Shown here piece by piece: positions 34,629-40,006 of a stretch of DNA of 40,006 bases. Numbering within the stretch: position 1 is the stretch's first letter; every line of letters starts with the position of its first letter. The position numbers were made by a program, and so were the translations under genes. The notes below the pieces were generated by a model. The model ran no database searches. It was not told where the DNA came from and saw nothing but the letters and a program-made list of their open reading frames with translations. Source of the stretch: Stemphylium vesicarium (taxonomy: Eukaryota > Ascomycota > Dothideomycetes > Pleosporales > Pleosporaceae); NCBI GenBank assembly GCA_004380135.1, contig QXCR01000213.1, forward strand, positions 1 through 40,006, read 5' to 3'.

Positions 34629-34831
34629 TATTAGTAGGCCTTATATAATTATATAGGTAATAATAATAATAAGATTCTTTTTATAACTTAGTATTAGTAT
34701 AATTTATCTATAAACATAGGTGCTACGAAGGTATACCTAAGCTCGGCGCGAGCCGGACCGAAGTAGGATCGAGTCGGCTCGTGGGCGAGTGTTGAGCAGC
34801 CAACGTCTCTACCGATACTCACGATCCGACA
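34629..34831 (-). repeat. 5' LTR of C2 (203 bp)
   Basis: The outer 130 bases are nearly RIP-free (GTGGGCGAGTGTTGAGCAGC) and almost identical to the C1 5' LTR; the inner part is decayed. Ends CGATCCGACA, followed by AGAAC. Confidence 0.92.
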
Positions 34832-36452
34832 AGAACTATAATATTTATAATAAAAAGCTATTAATTATTATTACCTATCTAAAATACTAGAGAGTATATA
34901 CTAAGAGTTACTTAGAGTTTATAATATTTTTAGATCTTAAGAACTTAGTTATATTTATAACTACTAAGATACTTAATAAATAATAAGTTTAATAATTATA
35001 GAAATTAAGATAATATAAGTTTAAAATTATATTTACGCTAAGAAAAGATAATAGTTAGGCTAATACTCTTAGCTATAGATATATTATTATAAAAATAAAG
35101 ATAATTAATAAATCTACAATACTTATACGCTATAAAGATAGATTATTAGAATTAGTAAAGATACTAAACTTAGTTATATAAGTTACTAATAAGGTACTAA
35201 AAGAATAATAAGAAATAATTATAAAGTAATACTATAATAACTTTATATATAGTTACTCTAGTATTACTTAAAAAATAGAATTTATTAAGTAAAACTATAA
35301 GTTTTTATATATAAAGAATAAGATTATCTCTTTTATTACTAAATATATAGATTATTAGAAGAATAAATATAGTATCTAGGCACTCTAAAAAGAAATATAA
35401 GTAGTAGAGTTACCTAATATACTATAGTTAGATATCTCTATAGACTTTATTATAGGCCTACTAGTCTTAAGAGACCTTATTACTAAAGTATTATATAATA
35501 TAATTCTTAAAGTAGTTAATTATTTTATAAAGTAAGCTAAGTACGTTATCTTTTAAAAAGATTTAATAGTAGTATAATAAATATATATTATTAATAATTT
35601 TATTATTAGATATTATAATATACTAAGGTTAATTATTAAAATTAAAGATAAGCTCTTTACTTCAAACTTTTAGATAGTATTACTTACTATAATTAGTACT
35701 AAATAGAAGCTATTAATAGCTTATTATCTATAAATAAATTAATAAATAGAATAAATTAATTATATAATAAAAGCCTATCTATAAATCTGTATTAATTACT
35801 AGTAGAATAACTAGATTTTATTATTACCTATAGTATAAATAGCCTATAATAATAAGCTTTTAAAGTCTATAGGATAAGCCCTATTCTACATAAACTATAG
35901 GAAATACCTAAATCTCTTTATACGTATATTACTAAGCCTAAATATAAAAGTAGCTATTACTATAGCTAATAAGCTAAAGTTAGTATATAAGTTACTATAA
36001 TATAAACTTAAAAAGGTATAATGCTAAAGTTTCTTATATATTAATAAGAAACGAAAAATAGTACTATAGCTAAAGAGAGAGAATAAAGTTTATCTATTTA
36101 TAAAAAACTTTTATACTATATAACTTAGTAAGAGACTTAATAATATTAAAGTTAGACTTTTTTTAATTCTTAATTAAAAGAGATTAGTTATTTATATACT
36201 TAATCTTCTATCTAACATAAAGATATACCTAAGATTCTATATTAATATATTAGAATTAGTAGACTCTAAAACGCTACTTTAGAAAACCTTCTATTATAAA
36301 AAAAAAAAAATTTAAAATTTAAAATTAAAAAAATTCTTGTATATTCAATATAAAGTTATAATAAAGAATATTTAATTAAATACTTAAGCTATTTTAAGAG
36401 TAATAATACTTAAAAGCTAAATTTAAATTATATAAACTACTATTAACTTTTA
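34832..36452 (+). pseudogene. Chromovirus A: RNase H, integrase and chromodomain
   Basis: Plus-strand continuation of A, homologous to 15708-17335 of B. The RNase H end is at about 34832-35060. The integrase has a first catalytic region near 35430-35450 (DISIDFIIGLLVL), a second near 35640 (K-D-K-L-F-T; the Asp of the preceding block is lost), and a degraded TDGQTERVNQ block near 35740. The linker with the LKKV block lies at about 36010, and the chromodomain at about 36305-36450 (KEYLIKYLSYFKSNNT). It is more strongly mutated than B. Confidence 0.85.
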
Positions 36453-36723
36453 TATTATTACTATTAGTACTACTAGCGCTACTAAGACTAGTAATACTAA
36501 GAGTTATAACTACGTTATCTATACTATCTAAGGTAGACTATATTGTTAGTAAATATGCGATATTAATAGACGCTACTAGACAATCTAAGAACTGCGCATT
36601 GACATTCTTACCTTCCGCTTCTAGTTCCGACGCAAGGTAGAGCGCTTTCCTTTGCGCGCGCTTATTAGCCTACGCTAGAATCTTCTTATTACGCAATAAC
36701 TGCGCAATTACTTTATATTAGAA
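36453..36723 (-). pseudogene. Antisense reading frame at the 3' end of A (unknown, truncated)
   Basis: After the chromodomain, similarity between A and B stops and A carries a GC-richer patch (36530-36720). On the minus strand it is open for about 85 codons with a single TAG at a Gln-like position: VIAQLLRNKKILA, then ANKRAQRKALYLASELEAEG, then KNVNAQFLDCLVASINIAYL, then Ser- and Thr-rich sequence. It has the look of a coiled-coil tail. It occupies the same place as the antisense frame of B (17310-17850), but I see no sequence similarity. Its upstream part is cut by copia element F2 at 36724. It could also be the tail of a pogo-type transposase. Confidence 0.4.
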
Positions 36724-37020
36724 TGTAAGCTTAATTAAGCTTAAGTAAGCCTTAGTAAGCTTAAGTAAGCACTAGTACTCTTTTAGCTAGAATAGCACTA
36801 CTATAGCTATTACGTTCTTATACACGTAATTTATAACGTAGAAATTACGTATATCTAGGTTATCTATTAGTAAGATAGAATATTCTAGATAACCTAGTAT
36901 TTATATATAATAATAAGTAGATAGTAATAATATCTTAATATCTAACTCCCCCCTTTATATCTAATAGATATACTTTTAACTCTAGTTTCTATCTTCTACT
37001 ATTACTAATACTATTACTAA
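36724..37020 (+). repeat. F2: 5' LTR of a copia element (about 297 bp, end approximate)
   Basis: Begins TGTAAGCTTAATTAAGC and matches 9389-9684 throughout. Preceded by TAGAA. The exact 3' end is uncertain, because the terminal CA would have become TA in a run of TACTA-like sequence. It is followed by the leader and gag-pol of F2, so this is the 5' LTR. Confidence 0.75.
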
Positions 37021-37940
37021 TAGTATTAGTAATTCTCTACTATATCTTTTCTTATAAGTTATAAGTTTAAGTTAGACTCTTTAAGAATAGAGTTACTATA
37101 AGTTTATAGTAACTAGAGTATTTATTACTCTAAGCTATAGTAGTAGTAATCTAGTATATAGTCCCTACTTACTAGAATCTAAGTAATTAGGTAACCCTAG
37201 TTACTAGGAAACTATCCCTAACTTATTAATTACTCTATATAAAACTATAATAAGTTTAAATAAGCTTATTAAGCTATACTAAACTACTATTAAAAAGTAG
37301 AGAGAAGATACTAGTAGTAATACTAGTATAAGGCTCTAGGTAATCCTATACTTAAGGTAAACTTATAGTAAGCTACTATAGTAATTATTTATTAAAGCTT
37401 ATTAGTAATAGCTTCTAGTAAAGCGTATAGTTACTAAATAAAGCTAAAACTCTTACTTAGTAACTAGCTAATAAGTTAGCCTCTAGAAAGACTAGCAATC
37501 TTTACTAGAGTAATAAGTAATTACTATAGGTAATATAATACTACTTTAGGTATAAGTGCTACGCCTTTGGCACTATTAGTACTACGGTTTTAGTACTACT
37601 TTGGCTAGGATTTTGGCCTATTAGTGCTACGTTTTTAGCACTATTGAAGCTAGATCTTATTAGCTTATTATAATTTAATCTATAGCTAGAGTTCTTTAAT
37701 AGCCACTAGTGCTCGTAAGAATAGTAACTATAGCTTTCTATTATAATAAGACTATATAAAAGTTCTAGCTATTTGCTATCTCTAGATAATAGCTATCTAC
37801 TTTATCTAGACGTAAGAGTAGTAGCTATAATAGCTAAAAGCAGCATTTTTAGAGTGCCTAAGTTAGTAAGTAACTCTAACTATAATATTTAAGCTTTAAG
37901 AGTAGAGTCTCTCTTAGTTAAAAAAGACTACTATTCTATT
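37021..37940 (+). other. F2 leader region, no coding recognised
   Basis: About 900 bases between the LTR and the first readable gag sequence. AT-rich with many short CTA/TAG words and no convincing frame. A four-unit hairpin repeat lies at 37553-37643 (separate entry). A primer-binding site should be just after 37020, but I could not match one to a tRNA. Confidence 0.5.
37553..37643 (+). repeat. Four tandem 22-23 bp hairpin units
   Basis: Units at 37553-37575, 37576-37598, 37599-37620 and 37621-37643. Each is an imperfect palindrome around a T-rich loop, for example TTAGTGCTACG followed by TTTTTAGCACTA, where TAGTGCTA pairs with TAGCACTA. The stem bases vary between units (GTGC/GCAC, GTAC/GTAC, GGC/GCC), while the CTACG and TTTT parts are kept in most units. 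Confidence 0.8.
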
Positions 37941-40006
37941 ATAATAATAGATTCTTCTTAGTTAAACTTATCTAATTTTATATAAGAGAAATTAGATAAT
38001 TTAAAAGAATAAGAAGATAAAGTATTATCTATTATTAGATTAAGCCTAGATAATAGCCCACTTCTATAAACTAAAGAGATTAAATTACTATTTTTATTAT
38101 AGGATAATCTTAAATCTCTATATTAAGTAAAAGGCTTTAGTAGCAATTTTCTACTAAGTAAAGAGCTTATTAATACTACGTTAATTAGTTATAATAATAA
38201 CGTAGAAGTATATTTATAGAAAATTAAGAGACTACTTAATAATCTAGAAGCTAGAAATATTTCTCTATTATTAAAGTTTATTACTACTTTAGTACTAAAT
38301 AATCTAAATAATAATTTTAATTATTTAGTAACTATTATTACTTAAGATTTTAGACTAGATAAGCTAATTAATCTAGATCTTATATTTAGCTAGATTCTTA
38401 ATAAGTCTAGACATCTATATTTAATTAAATCTCTAAAGAATAGTATCTCTAATAAAGAGATTACTAATAAAGATATAGAAATATCTTTAAATATAAAAAA
38501 AAGTAGTAAGTACTACTCTTATTATAATAGAAGTAGATATATAGATAATATCTATTATAAGAAGAAATATAGTAATAAGAAGTAATTTAAGGCTATAAAT
38601 ATAGTAGAAGAGAGTAGTCTTAATAGTACTATTATTTAAGTTAATAATATAGAAGATACTAAAGAATTTTCTACTAGTAATAAGATTATATAAGTACTAG
38701 ATAGTAGTACTAGCTATTATATATACTCTAGAGAAGATCTTTTTTCTAATCTTAAGCTAATTAATAATATCTATATTAAGTAGAGTAATACTAGTACTCT
38801 ACTTAAAGTAAAAGTTAAGAGTAATATAGCTATTATCCTTACTAGCACTAATACGCCTATAATACTTAATAATATACTACTAGTACCTAAAATATAAGTA
38901 AACCTACTAAGCGTCTACTAAGTTATTAATAAAGAGGTAGAGATTAATTTTACTAATAAAGAATACTAAGCCTATAAGAATAATAAGATTCTAGCTATAG
39001 AATACTATACTAGAAATATAGCTACTTTTACTATTTATAGTAATAGAGATAAGAGTATAGAAATTATAAATACTTCTACTAAGACTCTTAATAATACTAC
39101 TCTACTATATAAAAGACTAGAATATATTAGTAAGAATAGCCTTAGTAAGTTATTAACTAATATAGAAGGCCTAGACTTTAAGATAGATACTAGTAAAGAC
39201 TTTATAAACTATATTATCTACCTAGAAAGTAAGTAAACTATTACTATTAGTAGAGACTCTATTACTACTAAAGTAGATAACTTTAAAGATCTAATTTATA
39301 TAGATCTAAGATAACTTATTAAGCCTATAACTAATAAAGGCTATAAGTATTATATTATATTTCTAGACTATAAGATAAAGTATTTAAAGATAGAACTACT
39401 TAAAAATAGAGTAGAACTAATTTAACTTATTAAAGAATTTATTAATAGAGTTAAAGTATAAGATAATAAAAAGCTTTAGCTAATTTAAGTAGATAATAAA
39501 CTAAATATAAAAGATCTATTAGATCTAGCTAAAGATAAAAGATTTATCTTTAAATTTATACCTTCTTTTAATCTTAAAGCTAAGAGAGAGGTAGAGCGTA
39601 TAAATAGAACTTTATTTAATAAAGTAAGAGCTCTACTATTTAAGTCTAAACTACTAAAAAGGCTATAGGTAGAGGCTCTAATATCTATTATATATTTCTA
39701 TAATAGAATACTAAATAGTTCTATTAATTTTTAAACGCCTTATAAGGTTAAATATAAAGCTAAGCCTAATATAGCTAATATAAAGATCTAGGGATCTTTA
39801 AGCTATAAAAAAGAACTTAAAGAGTTCTTATATAAGCTAAATACTAGGTTAAAACTATACTACCTAATAGGTTATATAAGTAATAACCTATATTATCTTC
39901 TAGATCTTAAATCTTATAAAGTTACTTTAGCTAGAGATATTAAAGTACTAGAAGGAACTTACTATAGGCCTTTAAAAGATCTTAGTTAAGAGAATCTAGA
40001 GATAAA
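37940..40006 (+). pseudogene. F2 gag-pol (Ty1/copia), RIP-inactivated, cut by window end
   Basis: Gag of the UBN2/copia type from about 37940 (KEIKLLFLL, then EVYL, KIKRLLNNLEARNISLLLKF). A CCHC zinc knuckle lies at 38514-38555 with Cys and His now Tyr (reads Y-S-Y-Y-N-R-S-R-Y). The protease region has VLDSSTSYYI at about 38694-38723 (LDSG expected). The integrase starts from about 39120 with the first catalytic Asp in LIYIDL (about 39292-39309) and the third region AKREVERINRTLFNKVRALL at about 39580-39640, where the Glu is kept. The linker has LKLYYLIGYI and LARDIKVLEG. Reverse transcriptase lies outside the window. It is distinct from C: different LTR, different gag. Confidence 0.85.

Larger units (their letters stand above)
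28900..34831 (-). mobile_element. C2: full-length Ty1/copia retrotransposon (5932 bp), opposite to C1
   Basis: Same family as C1, in inverse orientation and without solo LTR D. LTRs at 28900-29102 (3' LTR) and 34629-34831 (5' LTR), both 203 bp. Flanks are TTTAG (left) and AGAAC (right), unmatched to each other but matched to the C1 flanks as reverse complements. Confidence 0.93.

Noticed and set aside
22002..34831. Large inverted repeat as a single palindromic element
   Set aside because: Each arm has its own pair of LTRs, and the middle is a piece of chromovirus A, so it is two elements plus an inversion, not one long palindrome.
1..40006. Host genes with introns, tRNA or rRNA genes
   Set aside because: Every stretch with coding character belongs to a transposable element. 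The remaining AT-rich parts align to element copies elsewhere in the window or show no frame. Apparent stop-rich frames are explained by RIP, not by introns.

Overview
The window looks like part of an AT-rich, gene-free transposon graveyard of a filamentous ascomycete (Pezizomycotina). The evidence is the set of element families (Fot1/pogo DNA transposons, chromodomain Ty3/gypsy elements, fungal Ty1/copia elements) and the mark of repeat-induced point mutation (RIP). TpA is everywhere, CpA and TpG are almost absent over long stretches, and reading frames are interrupted mainly by TAA and TAG where CAA, CAG or TGG would be expected. I see no host gene, tRNA or rRNA. The species cannot be told from this sequence. 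Every coding entry below is a RIP-killed pseudogene, recognised by its surviving motifs.

Layout: 1-1756 is a 1007-bp repeat unit made of a 199-bp LTR and an 808-bp internal part, seen twice (the first copy is cut by the window start). 1757-9388 is one minus-strand chromovirus, element E (RNase H, integrase, chromodomain). It is split by three Fot1/pogo transposons with TA target duplications: el1 (1983-3845), el2 (4695-6747) and el3 (7364-9196). el2 itself carries a solo LTR (5562-5764). At 9389-9684 lies a copia LTR (F1). At 9685 begins a plus-strand chromovirus, element A, whose pieces run to 36723. A is interrupted by a full-length relative, B (11466-18396, target duplication CCTAT), by pogo element el4 (18830-20679), and by two copies of a Ty1/copia element in opposite orientation, C1 (22002-28223) and C2 (28900-34831). 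C1 holds a young, unmutated solo LTR, D (27760-28047). A second F-family copia element, F2, begins at 36724 and runs out of the window.

The most striking structure is between C1 and C2. The 676-bp piece of A there (28224-28899) is inverted, and the 5-bp target duplications are exchanged: CTAAA/GTTCT around C1, TTTAG/AGAAC around C2. This is what recombination between two inverted retrotransposons should leave. Re-inverting the piece restores A across both junctions, using B as the uninterrupted reference.

Other unusual points: a long antisense reading frame between pol and the 3' LTR of chromovirus B, and an unrelated-looking one at the same place in A; tandemly doubled motifs inside the terminal inverted repeats of the pogo elements; a four-copy, 23-bp hairpin array in the F2 leader; and RIP-sparing at matching positions in C1 and C2. 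Inferred order of insertion: E first; then el1-el3, the 1007-bp LTR element and F1 into E; A into F1; then B, el4, C1, C2 and F2 into A; D into C1.
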